DNA of 64,000 nt from Armatimonadota bacterium (GTDB lineage Bacteria; Armatimonadota; Fimbriimonadia; Fimbriimonadales; Fimbriimonadaceae), in NCBI GenBank assembly GCA_016789105.1, contig JAEURN010000001.1, positions 62,001-126,000 on the forward strand, in the 5' to 3' direction. Each line of letters starts with the position of its first letter. Position 1 is the stretch's first letter. Below are positions 8,966-16,850 of this stretch, piece by piece. Below the pieces are notes generated by a model. It saw only the letters and a program-made list of their open reading frames with translations, was not told where the DNA came from and searched no databases. A program made the translations under genes and the position numbers.

Positions 8966-9465
8966 CCCCGCCCACCTGGCTATATGACACTCAAAACGTC
9001 CATCGGCGCAACCTTAATGGCCAGTGGTCATGGTTCGGTTTGTGGGCGGTTTGCACAGTGGTCGGGGCTCTGATCCTCCATCAAGACAAGCACCTCCACG
9101 GCACCCACACCCAGTTGGGGTTGCCCAAATGCTACAGCGTGGTTTTGTGGGATCGGCCCTGCCCAGGGTGCGGTCTGACGACGAGTTGGACATCCATCCT
9201 CCATGGGGATTGGCACACGGCCTTCACCGCCAACGCCTTCGGCCCAATCCTCTATTTGATGTTCACCGCCACGGCCCTGGCGGGGGCATTCGGTTCACTC
9301 AAAAAGTGGCGCCTGCGCTCGGAAACCGCATTTGCGAACTGGACATTGATTGTGACCATCGTCGCATTCCTGGTTTATGGCGGCATCCGGTTTGCCACAA
9401 CGGTCTACCACGACCCGGCGCATGCCATCTGGGTGGGTATGCAAAGTCCCGTCACTTCCCGCTGA
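8962..9465 (+). CDS. DUF2752 family membrane protein
   Basis: A 167-residue protein of unknown function. It has three or four predicted membrane segments (about residues 23-41, 88-110 and 130-150). The family signature RPCPGCGLTTSW lies near residue 60: a CxxCG motif next to a membrane helix, which might bind metal or act in redox chemistry. It overlaps truB by 4 bases and its last 14 bases overlap the convergent gene on the other strand. Confidence 0.75.
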   Translation: MTPPTWLYDTQNVHRRNLNGQWSWFGLWAVCTVVGALILHQDKHLHGTHTQLGLPKCYSVVLWDRPCPGCGLTTSWTSILHGDWHTAFTANAFGPILYLMFTATALAGAFGSLKKWRLRSETAFANWTLIVTIVAFLVYGGIRFATTVYHDPAHAIWVGMQSPVTSR

Positions 9466-10444
9466 GTTCCCCGCTCGGGGAATGGCCCCGGGCCTGGGCG
9501 AACAACGCCGGAATCCCCCCCGTGTGCCAAAAAAGAACCCGGCCCGAGATCCTGCCGGAACGGGCCAGTGACACCAAACCGGCAAACGCCTTGGCTGAAT
9601 AAACCGGGTCGAGCAGGATCCCTTCCCTTTGGGCCATGAGCGCAAGGGCCGATTCTGCCTCTGGCCCGGCGACGCCGTATCCCGGCCCCACGTGGTCAAG
9701 ATCGAAAATGATGTCCTCCATCTCGAGGGCCGGAACCCCCGCCCAGTCCCCATAGCGCGCACTCAACTCCAACAAGTCGTCGATGATTTCAGGCTCTGGG
9801 TCGGCAGATATGCCGACAACCTTGGTCTTCGATCCCGAAAACGCATGCGCGAGCCCGATTTGGGTGCTTCCGCTGGAGCTGGCCGTCACCACCCAATCGA
9901 AATCCGCCCCGACTTCCCGGCCGGCTTCGACAAACGCCTGAACGGCCAAAACCGAGCTCCCCCCCAACGAGATCCGGTAAACCTTTTCACCCTGGTCGGC
10001 CAATTCCCTCTCCAAAAATTCGGCGTGGGCTTCCAGTTCGTGCCAGGTGCCATCAGCGACCCGGTGCCGCTCAATGCCGAACCAACGGTCTAGGGCAAGG
10101 TTCCCGCCTTCGGCAGGCACGTCGCGCATTTGGCGGTCCACCGTTTCGAACGGGGCATCCATAGTGGCCGCCACGCACCGCATGTCCAAAACTGCGCAAG
10201 CGGCTCCGAGCTGGCGGATGAAATTGCTTTGGCTGGCCCCGCAACTCACAACCGCGGTCGAACCTTGGGCAACCGCTTCTGCCATCAGGAATTCGAGTTT
10301 CCGGCCCTTATTCCCTCCTCCGGCAAAGCCGGTCAGGTCGTCGCGCTTGATCCAAAGGTCGATCCCTAGTTCCGGCCCCAGCCGTGGCAGGGGGTGCATC
10401 GGCGTCGGCAGCTGGCAAAGGGGGATCCTCTCAATCGGGGGCAC
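9452..10444 (-). CDS. PLP-dependent D-cysteine desulfhydrase / ACC deaminase family protein
   Basis: A 330-residue fold-type II PLP enzyme. The family degrades D-cysteine to pyruvate, H2S and ammonia, or deaminates 1-aminocyclopropane-1-carboxylate. GGGNKGRKLEFL contains the Lys expected to hold PLP (around residue 45), and SCGASQSNFIRQ follows as in the family. SSSGSTQIGLAHAF forms the phosphate-binding loop, and the C-terminal FWHTGGIPALFA matches the family. The GTG start lies 6 bases after a -10-like box. The substrate cannot be settled without comparing active-site residues to characterised enzymes. Confidence 0.85.
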   Translation of the reverse strand: MPPIERIPLCQLPTPMHPLPRLGPELGIDLWIKRDDLTGFAGGGNKGRKLEFLMAEAVAQGSTAVVSCGASQSNFIRQLGAACAVLDMRCVAATMDAPFETVDRQMRDVPAEGGNLALDRWFGIERHRVADGTWHELEAHAEFLERELADQGEKVYRISLGGSSVLAVQAFVEAGREVGADFDWVVTASSSGSTQIGLAHAFSGSKTKVVGISADPEPEIIDDLLELSARYGDWAGVPALEMEDIIFDLDHVGPGYGVAGPEAESALALMAQREGILLDPVYSAKAFAGLVSLARSGRISGRVLFWHTGGIPALFAQARGHSPSGELSGK

Positions 10445-10450
10445 TTGCGG

Positions 10451-10456
10451 AATTTA
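10451..10456 (-). promoter_or_regulatory. -10 box (TAAATT) 6 bases before the GTG start of the desulfhydrase-like gene
   Basis: On the minus strand TAAATT is followed by CCGCAA and then GTG. There is no Shine-Dalgarno, so a leaderless message starting at GTG is implied. Confidence 0.5.
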
Positions 10457-10521
10457 CCGTCCCTTACACCATCTCGTACGTCTGACAAACAACCGAGTAA
10501 AATTGCTGGAAACCAGCGATA

Positions 10522-11088
10522 ATGGCCACCGACGAACGTAACCCCCGAACCCGCCGCATGATGTTTGGGTGTCTTGGACTCTTTATCGGTATGGTCGTCG
10601 CATTTTGGATTTGGCTCGGCCCACTTCTGATGACGGCCCAAAAACGAGGATTTTTTTCGCCCCAGGTCAAGCGCAAGTATGAGGGCGACACGATGACCAA
10701 CCTCAAGGACATCCACACCGCCTTGATGCTTTACCAAGAGTCCGAGGGTCAGTTGCCGTTTGCCGAATCCTGGATGGACGCCACTTGGCGCCGACTCCAA
10801 ACGGGCGACATGGTGGAAGAAGAAGCCAAGAAAAAGCTCAAATCGCCCAGCGTTCTGCAGCAAAACCCCCAGGGCTTCGGCTACGCCTTCAACGACTTGG
10901 TCAGCGGAAAGTACTCGTCAGATATCAAAGATCCGGCCAAGACCCCCTTGGTCTTCGACAGCAGCGATATCACTTGGAACGCCCATGGGAACCCCGCCCA
11001 ATTGGCCCCCAACCCACCACGGCCGGAAGGGAACTTTGCCCTGACCGTCGAGGGGAACGTTGTCAAGCTGGAATCTCTACTGAAATAA
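10522..11088 (+). CDS. Pilin-like membrane-anchored protein of unknown function
   Basis: A 188-residue protein with one N-terminal membrane segment (about residues 13-36, GCLGLFIGMVVAFWIW). A helix resembling the post-helix region of type II pseudopilins follows (NLKDIHTALMLYQESEGQLP), and the C-terminal half is globular with FGYAFNDLVSG. A prepilin-peptidase cleavage motif is not evident, so it may be a pilin-derived domain on a fixed anchor. It is divergent from the desulfhydrase-like gene and upstream of the E1 gene, which has its own promoter. The function is unknown. Confidence 0.6.
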   Translation: MATDERNPRTRRMMFGCLGLFIGMVVAFWIWLGPLLMTAQKRGFFSPQVKRKYEGDTMTNLKDIHTALMLYQESEGQLPFAESWMDATWRRLQTGDMVEEEAKKKLKSPSVLQQNPQGFGYAFNDLVSGKYSSDIKDPAKTPLVFDSSDITWNAHGNPAQLAPNPPRPEGNFALTVEGNVVKLESLLK

Positions 11089-11114
11089 GCCCCAGATTCC
11101 CAGGAAACGTCCCC

Positions 11115-11143
11115 TTGGGCTCAAACAGCCCCTTAGCTATACT
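11115..11143 (+). promoter_or_regulatory. Sigma70-type promoter of the E1 gene
   Basis: TTGGGC at 11115-11120 and TATACT at 11138-11143 are 17 bases apart. The ATG at 11192 follows by 48 bases, with AAAGGA 5-10 bases before it, so this gene has a normal leader unlike many in the window. Confidence 0.6.
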
Positions 11144-11191
11144 GGAACCGGGCCCCTGAGGAGGCCGCTTTCAAAGACGAAAGGAACAACC

Positions 11192-13159
11192 ATGTCCGTG
11201 ATTCAACAAACCAAGCCGCTGATAAAGATTGACTTCCTGCGCATGATGATGACGTCGCGGGAAGGCGATCGCCGGGAAGGCATCCTGTTGCGCCAGAGCA
11301 AAGGATGGTTCCAGGTCAGCGGGATGGGGCACGAAGCGTTGGGGGCCATGGCCCACCTGTTGAACGCCGACGACTACCTGTTCCCCTATTACCGCGACCG
11401 CGGCCTGATGTTGGCCCGCGGGATGAGCACGCAAGATTTGGCGCTGGCCTACTTTGCCAAGCGGGATTCCAGCAGCGGCGGCCGGCAAATGCCCGGCCAC
11501 TACAGCAGCCGCAAACTCAAAGTCGGCAGTGTCTGCACTCCCACGGGGGGTGGCCTGATCCCCGCCGCCGGGGTTGCGTGGGGCATCCAGCTTGACGGAA
11601 AGGACAACGTGGTCATTGCCACAATTGGCGACGCGGCCATGCGCCAGGGTGAGTTCTACGAAGCCTGGGCCTTTGCTGTGCAAGAAAAGTTGCCGCTCAT
11701 CATCGTCATTGAAGACAACAAGTACGGCATCAGCACCCCGACTGAAAAGTTCATGGCTTTGAACCACGATGGGATCATCGCCCGCGACTTTGTGATCAAA
11801 GCGGATGGCCGGACAGTAGATTCGGTTCTGGAAGCCTCGGGCAAGGCGATCGCCAAAGCCCGCGCCGGCGATGGGCCCAGCATCCTGTGGTTCGACCTGG
11901 ACCGCCTGAGCAGCCACACCAGTTCCGATGACCACCGCACATACCGAGACGCGGACGAAATCGCCGAGATGGCCGACCGAGACCCGATCAAACTCCTGAA
12001 AGACGAATTGATCGCCGCCGGGGAACTCACCGAAGAAGGGTTCCAAAAACTTCAAGAAGAGATCATCGCCGAAGTCGACGCGATTTACCGGGAAGCGGAA
12101 CAAGCCGAAGACCCGCGGGCCGATGAAGTCCAAGACCACCTTTGGGGCGTTCCCGACCAACCGGCGACCCCGCCGATTTCAACCGGCAACCAAACCATGG
12201 TCGAGGCCATCAATACCACGCTGGAAAAAGGGCTGGCCGGCGATCCCGATATCGTCTTTTTTGGCGAAGACATTGAAGACCCCAAGGGGGGCGTGTTCAA
12301 ACTCACCGAAGGGCTTAGCGACAAGTACCCCAAGCAGGTGTTCAACAGCCCGCTCGCCGAAGCAACCATCATCGGTGTCGCCGTTGGGCTTTCCATGTAC
12401 GGTAAGCGCCCAGTATTTGAGCTCCAATTCGTCGATTTCTTTTGCCCGGCCATGAACCAGATCATGAGCAATGTCAGCACCACCCGTTGGCGCAGCTTTG
12501 GCGATTGGCCGACCCCGATGACCGTTTACGCCCCCTATGGCGCCTATCTGCCCGGCGGATCGCTGTGGCACAGCCAGAGCAACGAAGCCTACTTTGCCCA
12601 CACTCCTGGGCTCAAGGTGGCCATCCCTTCCACGCCTGAAGATGCCGCCGGCCTGTTCTGGACAGCGATGCACTCCGATGACCCATGCTTCATTTTTGTG
12701 CCCAAGCACATCTTCCGCAAGCGGGTCGACGTGGCATCGGTCGAACCGTTAGGGTTTGGCAAAGCTAGGGTGGTGCGCAGCGGGTCAGACCTGACCATTG
12801 TCACCTACGGGAACACCATCGAACTCGCCGTCGAAGCCGCCGACAAACTCGCCGCCGAAGCCTCGGTCGAAATCATCGACATCCGCTCGCTGGTTCCTTT
12901 GGATAAGGAGGCCATCGCCACCTCGCTGGAAAAAACTGGCCGCCTAGTCGTGATCCAAGAGGACACCAAAACCTGCGGATTTGGGCAACACATCATCAGC
13001 GAAGTGGTCTCCGACCCGGACGTGTTCGGTACGCTGTTCAGCAGCCCGCAACTTGTTGCCCGGCCCGATGTCCACATCGGTTACAACCCGATCTACGAAT
13101 ATGCGGCCTTGCCAGATGTCGATGAAGTCTTGGCCGCCTGCCGAACTGCCCTCGAATAA
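11192..13159 (+). CDS. 2-oxoacid dehydrogenase E1, fused alpha and beta subunits (branched-chain/pyruvate type)
   Basis: The thiamine-diphosphate enzyme that decarboxylates pyruvate or branched-chain 2-oxoacids and passes the acyl group to E2 lipoate. Residues ~1-325 are the alpha chain, with YRDRGLMLARGMS and a thiamine site GDAAMRQGEFYEAW ending VIEDN, an atypical form of GDG...NN. Residues ~330-655 are the beta chain, with FFGEDIEDPKGGVFK, SPLAEATIIGVAVG, YGAYLPGGSLWHSQS and HTPGLKVAIPSTPEDA. The alpha linker is Glu/Asp-rich. The fusion (655 residues) replaces the usual two genes. No E2 or E3 gene is adjacent. Beta-chain motifs most resemble 2-oxoisovalerate dehydrogenase. Confidence 0.9.
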   Translation: MSVIQQTKPLIKIDFLRMMMTSREGDRREGILLRQSKGWFQVSGMGHEALGAMAHLLNADDYLFPYYRDRGLMLARGMSTQDLALAYFAKRDSSSGGRQMPGHYSSRKLKVGSVCTPTGGGLIPAAGVAWGIQLDGKDNVVIATIGDAAMRQGEFYEAWAFAVQEKLPLIIVIEDNKYGISTPTEKFMALNHDGIIARDFVIKADGRTVDSVLEASGKAIAKARAGDGPSILWFDLDRLSSHTSSDDHRTYRDADEIAEMADRDPIKLLKDELIAAGELTEEGFQKLQEEIIAEVDAIYREAEQAEDPRADEVQDHLWGVPDQPATPPISTGNQTMVEAINTTLEKGLAGDPDIVFFGEDIEDPKGGVFKLTEGLSDKYPKQVFNSPLAEATIIGVAVGLSMYGKRPVFELQFVDFFCPAMNQIMSNVSTTRWRSFGDWPTPMTVYAPYGAYLPGGSLWHSQSNEAYFAHTPGLKVAIPSTPEDAAGLFWTAMHSDDPCFIFVPKHIFRKRVDVASVEPLGFGKARVVRSGSDLTIVTYGNTIELAVEAADKLAAEASVEIIDIRSLVPLDKEAIATSLEKTGRLVVIQEDTKTCGFGQHIISEVVSDPDVFGTLFSSPQLVARPDVHIGYNPIYEYAALPDVDEVLAACRTALE

Positions 13160-13212
13160 CCGGACCGACAACTCCTCAAAGGCATTTTCCGGCGGCAAAC
13201 CCGATTCCCCGC

Positions 13213-13218
13213 TAAAAT
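13213..13218 (+). promoter_or_regulatory. -10 box (TAAAAT) 6 bases before the next start codon
   Basis: TAAAAT is followed by AGGGGA and then ATG at 13225. AGGGGA could serve as a very close Shine-Dalgarno, but initiation from this -10 would start at about the ATG. Confidence 0.5.
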
Positions 13219-13224
13219 AGGGGA

Positions 13225-14673
13225 ATGATCCGCCACGCCTTTGTAGCCGCGGCCATGGTGGCAGCTGTTGCCGCCCACGCCCAGTTCGGCCCCATCAAGC
13301 CGCCGGAGATCAAAATCCCCGGACTGGACACCCTGCTCAAAGGCGAGCCGCCCCTTAGCACCACCATCAAAGACGCCAAGATTTGGGGCTGGCCAAACCT
13401 CGCCAAAATCGAACTCCGCAACCCGGTCACCCTTAGCGATGCGGATCGCAACGCCGACCACCTGTTTACGCTGGCCCCCGGCCACTACAAAATGACCGTC
13501 AAATCGTTTTGCGGCAAGGGTTACACCTATGGCCCCACCAAAGGTGAGGGTTATGTCTGGGGCCCCTGGAAAGGCTCGCGGCAGGCATTCATCAACACGC
13601 TCCTGCACGCCTACAACGCGAAAGGTGATGTGCCCCAAAGGAACGTCCAACTCCTCATTTGGCAAGTACTGGCCCGGGTCAAACCCCAAGATATGTCGCC
13701 CGAGGCAAAATCGGCCCTCCTCGCGCTCGTCGGCGAAAAGGGGCTCGACGTCCTGAAAGACGGGGCTGCCGACTACATGACCGGAAAACTAGCCGAGGAA
13801 CTCTATAAACAAGCGAGCAAAGAGCTCCGCCCGTTCATCGAATACGACAACAAAATCCGGGGGCTGAGCCGTCAGGCCAACGCCACCTACGAACAGTTTG
13901 AAAGCCTCGCCGTGTTGCCGGCCCCCCAAGACACCCGGTCCGAAATCGGCCGAGGTGTTTGGAACATCTCGCCGAGCGGGTACATGATCCGGTACCAACC
14001 CCACGGCTACAGCCAAACCGACGTGGAGGTCATCGTTCCGCGCGTGGCCCACTTCGTCCGCGATGACGAACGGCGGGTGACCGCCGTGACCTGGGAGGAC
14101 GGGATGCGGGTGGAAATCACGTATTCCGATGATCCGGCCCGGGAGATCCCTGGCGAACCTGCGATGAAAATCTGGAACGTCGCCCAGGTCAAACTCACCC
14201 CGGCCGGCGGGGGCGAACCGTTGGTTTCTTCAAAAGCCGACTATGTCCTGAAGGGTGTCCCTCGCAAAAAGCGTGAGGCAACCAACACCCCGTTGCACCT
14301 CCGGTTCATGAGCATGATTCCGCTCCAAGACTGGATGGGCCGCTATGAACGGGCGCGTGACCTCCACGACCGGATCGAAACTTACGAGGAGTGGTACCAA
14401 CGCACGCAGAGAATTGAAAATGGGTCGGAGCCCGAAGAAGGGCTGTTCGATTCCAATCACATCAGCGACCTCATCGATTCGATTTTCGGGGGGACGGATG
14501 ACCGCTTGGAGCAAATCGCCGACACGCATGGCCGCCTCGCCGAGCACCTGTCGCATGCCACGTCGCTCATCGATTCCCTGCCCACCACATCGACGGTCGA
14601 TCCGGGTGAAGGGATTGCAACCCCCGGCGCCGGAGGGCACCAGCTCATCTTGATGAGCACCAACTCATATTAA
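13225..14673 (+). CDS. Secreted protein of unknown function
   Basis: 482 residues with a clear signal peptide (MIRHAFVAAAMVAAVAAHAQ, likely cleaved after AHA). The mature part starts with a Pro-rich stretch (FGPIKPPEIKIPGLDTLL) and has no motif I recognise. Residues ~80-130 contain repeated Gly-aromatic turns (YGPTKGEGYVWGPWKGS), ~235-360 look beta-rich, and the last 90 residues are acidic and low in complexity. It is preceded by a leaderless-type -10 box and ends by overlapping the start of a truncated esterase remnant. Confidence 0.7.
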   Translation: MIRHAFVAAAMVAAVAAHAQFGPIKPPEIKIPGLDTLLKGEPPLSTTIKDAKIWGWPNLAKIELRNPVTLSDADRNADHLFTLAPGHYKMTVKSFCGKGYTYGPTKGEGYVWGPWKGSRQAFINTLLHAYNAKGDVPQRNVQLLIWQVLARVKPQDMSPEAKSALLALVGEKGLDVLKDGAADYMTGKLAEELYKQASKELRPFIEYDNKIRGLSRQANATYEQFESLAVLPAPQDTRSEIGRGVWNISPSGYMIRYQPHGYSQTDVEVIVPRVAHFVRDDERRVTAVTWEDGMRVEITYSDDPAREIPGEPAMKIWNVAQVKLTPAGGGEPLVSSKADYVLKGVPRKKREATNTPLHLRFMSMIPLQDWMGRYERARDLHDRIETYEEWYQRTQRIENGSEPEEGLFDSNHISDLIDSIFGGTDDRLEQIADTHGRLAEHLSHATSLIDSLPTTSTVDPGEGIATPGAGGHQLILMSTNSY

Positions 14674-14969
14674 TGGTCGTCCCCCTTGTGCTTACGGGGC
14701 TGATCGCCAAAGATGCCTATGCATCGGCTTTGTCGGAGCGGCTCACACCGCTCCGCAACCGAGACTCGCTGACCGGCACGGAAAAAGCTGCCATCCGCAA
14801 GGCCATCGGCAAACGCCGAGTTGTGATGCTCGGCGAACTTACCCATGGCGATGGCACCGCCTTCCGGTTCAAAGTCGCCTTGGTCAATTTCCTGCGTAAG
14901 GAGATGGGATTCGATGGGATCCTGTTCCTGGGCTTGATGGAGCCGAGGATCCAACTGTCAAATCCATGA
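14673..14969 (+). pseudogene. Truncated erythromycin-esterase-like remnant
   Basis: Only 98 residues remain. RVVMLGELTHGDGTAFRFK followed by LVNFLRKEMGFDGILF resembles the N-terminal signature of the erythromycin esterase/succinoglycan biosynthesis family (LGExTHG with the catalytic-site His), whose members usually exceed 350 residues. After GFDGILF the expected Glu is absent, and the frame ends LGLMEPRIQLSNP* inside the start of hemW. The ATG overlaps the stop of the preceding gene. I read it as a 3'-deleted gene, although a translated short protein cannot be excluded. Confidence 0.55.
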
Positions 14970-16087
14970 ACGATCCCGTTGCCATCTATGTGCACACGCC
15001 GTTCTGCCCCAGCAAGTGCGGCTATTGCGATTTCAACAGCTATGCCCTCTCTGGCGACATCATGGCGCGCACATCCGCAGCGACCATCCAGGAAATCCAG
15101 CAAAGCCCTCACCGGGGGCGTCCGGCGAAAACGGTATTTTTTGGCGGCGGAACACCAACATATCTGCCAACCGGTCAACTCACCGCCATTCTTGAAGCCA
15201 TTGTGGATGCCCACCCTCCCATCGAGGGATGTGAGATCACCAGCGAGGCGAATCCAGGGACGATCGATTTCCCCAAGTTCAAAGCAATGCGGGAGGCCGG
15301 GTTTAACCGCCTTTCCCTGGGGGCCCAATCGTTCCAAACCCACGACTTGATTCAACTCGGCCGGATCCACGCGCCAGACCATGTCGCCCAGGCCGTGGCG
15401 AAGGCAAGGGCCGCCGGGTTCGACAACCTCAACTTAGATCTGATGTTCGCCCTGCCCGGTCAATCATTGCGGGCGTGGCGGCAAAATCTGGAAACCGCGC
15501 TGGCCCTCCGCCCGGAGCACCTGAGCCTCTACTGCCTGACCATCGAACCTAACACGCGCTTCTATCGGCACCACTTGCGCGGTCTGCTTGACTTGCCTGG
15601 CGAAGAACTCCAGATTGCCATGTACGATGTGGCGATCGAAGCCTGCGAAGGCTCCGGTTTGTACCAATATGAAATCTCAAACTTTGCAAAAACCGGAAGG
15701 CAGTGCCGCCACAACCTGGAATATTGGCACGCTCGGGAATACCTCGCCTATGGCCCTGGGGCAGTCGGTTGCCATGCCGTAGATAAGGGCAAGTTCCGGT
15801 ATACAAACATGAAGCATCCAGAGCGGTATTGCGAGGCCATTGAACAAGGGCTCCCTCTCCACTGCGATACCGAAACGCTTTCCCCGGAAGACGAAGATTT
15901 TGAGCGGATTATGCTGGGGCTTCGGCTCAACGCCGGGCTGCCCTCCCAAAACCTGGCCCTAGACTCAAAAGGCCTCCAAACCGCCGCCGCACGGGGGTGG
16001 ATCGACCGCAACGGCGACAAAATCATCCTCACTGGCAAAGGCCGCCACTTCTGTTCAGAAGTGGCGGTGCTGCTCAGCCCCGGCTAG
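14966..16087 (+). CDS. hemW: Radical SAM heme chaperone HemW
   Basis: HemW (formerly called HemN-like) binds a 4Fe-4S cluster, SAM and heme and delivers heme to target proteins; it is not a true coproporphyrinogen oxidase. YVHTPFCPSKCGYCDFNS at residues ~8-25 contains CxxxCxxC and lacks the fourth Cys that marks HemN. FFGGGTPTYL, SEANPGTID and NLDLMFALPGQ follow, and the C-terminal HemN domain has MLGLRLNAGL. Length 373 is typical. Its first codons overlap the end of the esterase remnant, which may supply coupling or be an accident of the deletion. Confidence 0.93.
   Translation: MNDPVAIYVHTPFCPSKCGYCDFNSYALSGDIMARTSAATIQEIQQSPHRGRPAKTVFFGGGTPTYLPTGQLTAILEAIVDAHPPIEGCEITSEANPGTIDFPKFKAMREAGFNRLSLGAQSFQTHDLIQLGRIHAPDHVAQAVAKARAAGFDNLNLDLMFALPGQSLRAWRQNLETALALRPEHLSLYCLTIEPNTRFYRHHLRGLLDLPGEELQIAMYDVAIEACEGSGLYQYEISNFAKTGRQCRHNLEYWHAREYLAYGPGAVGCHAVDKGKFRYTNMKHPERYCEAIEQGLPLHCDTETLSPEDEDFERIMLGLRLNAGLPSQNLALDSKGLQTAAARGWIDRNGDKIILTGKGRHFCSEVAVLLSPG
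16042..16067. repeat. Perfect 12-bp inverted repeat inside the end of hemW
   Basis: CCGCCACTTCTG at 16042-16053 and its exact complement at 16056-16067 are separated by TT. The hairpin falls in the last codons of hemW, 18 bases before its stop, and faces the convergent PEP-CTERM gene. There is no T-run; it could act as a shared 3' end element. Confidence 0.6.
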
Positions 16088-16091
16088 AGGC

Positions 16092-16664
16092 TCACTTGCG
16101 TTTGCGTGCGGCAACCAATGCCAGTCCGGCAATCCCGATCAACGTGAACGGTTCGGGAACCGGCCGGATGGCGATGCTGAAGTAGTGCTCACCCGCAGTT
16201 TGGTTGGACCAGAGACGGCGGGCGTTGATGTCAATGTTCGATTGGGTGCCCCAAGGCCCGGTACCGTTGGGGCCAAGGTCGGTCGGGGTGATGTAATTGA
16301 CCCCAAAGCCGTTGAGGCTCAGCTGCCAATCGTTGGGGTTGGTCAGCATCGTTTGGGTGTTGTTGAGAAACTCGAACCCCGCATCGCTGAGGGAGGCTTG
16401 CCCAATAAACATCGATGGAGCGCCAAAGGCATCCCGGGCTTGGACGTGCAAGTAATTCGTCACGTTCGCCACGAGCGAAATCGATCCCGTCGCGCCGCCA
16501 CTTTGCCAAGTGCCCGTTTGCTGGCAGATGAGCGTGCCCTGCACCGTATCGTTTGTGGACAGGTAGGCCTCAAAAAAGTCGTCAGCCACGCCGGTGAACG
16601 TCAATGTCGTCGCCTGAGCTACAACCCCCGCTGCCAATCCAATTGCAAAAAACGCAAACCTCAT
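16092..16664 (-). CDS. PEP-CTERM sorting-signal surface protein
   Basis: A 190-residue exported protein. It has an N-terminal signal peptide (MRFAFFAIGLAAGVVAQA) and a C-terminal tripartite tail: VPEPFTLIGIAGLALVAARK, i.e. PEP, a hydrophobic helix and a basic end. That tail is recognised by exosortase/archaeosortase-type enzymes in other bacteria. The middle is a beta-rich domain of unknown function. Two PEP-CTERM proteins in this window imply an exosortase elsewhere in the genome; none is here. The start lies 7 bases after a -10 box. Confidence 0.85.
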   Translation of the reverse strand: MRFAFFAIGLAAGVVAQATTLTFTGVADDFFEAYLSTNDTVQGTLICQQTGTWQSGGATGSISLVANVTNYLHVQARDAFGAPSMFIGQASLSDAGFEFLNNTQTMLTNPNDWQLSLNGFGVNYITPTDLGPNGTGPWGTQSNIDINARRLWSNQTAGEHYFSIAIRPVPEPFTLIGIAGLALVAARKRK

Positions 16665-16671
16665 GGCTATC

Positions 16672-16677
16672 AGTTTA
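16672..16677 (-). promoter_or_regulatory. -10 box (TAAACT) 7 bases before the PEP-CTERM start
   Basis: On the minus strand TAAACT is followed by GATAGCC and ATG, with no Shine-Dalgarno. TAGCAA lies 17 bases further upstream as a weak -35. Confidence 0.5.
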
Positions 16678-16850
16678 TCGGGCCGTGAGGATAATTGCTA
16701 GTGGCCTAGCCCGTTTCTCTTGGCTTCCACTTTCCGTCAGCCTCAGGCCCCACATGTTTCCTTCGCATCTCGGTCAAATGACATCGGCAAATCAGAAGCA
16801 GGTTGAAACTGGGCAACATCCAATCGAACGAGTAAGATCTCTGTGGCCAA

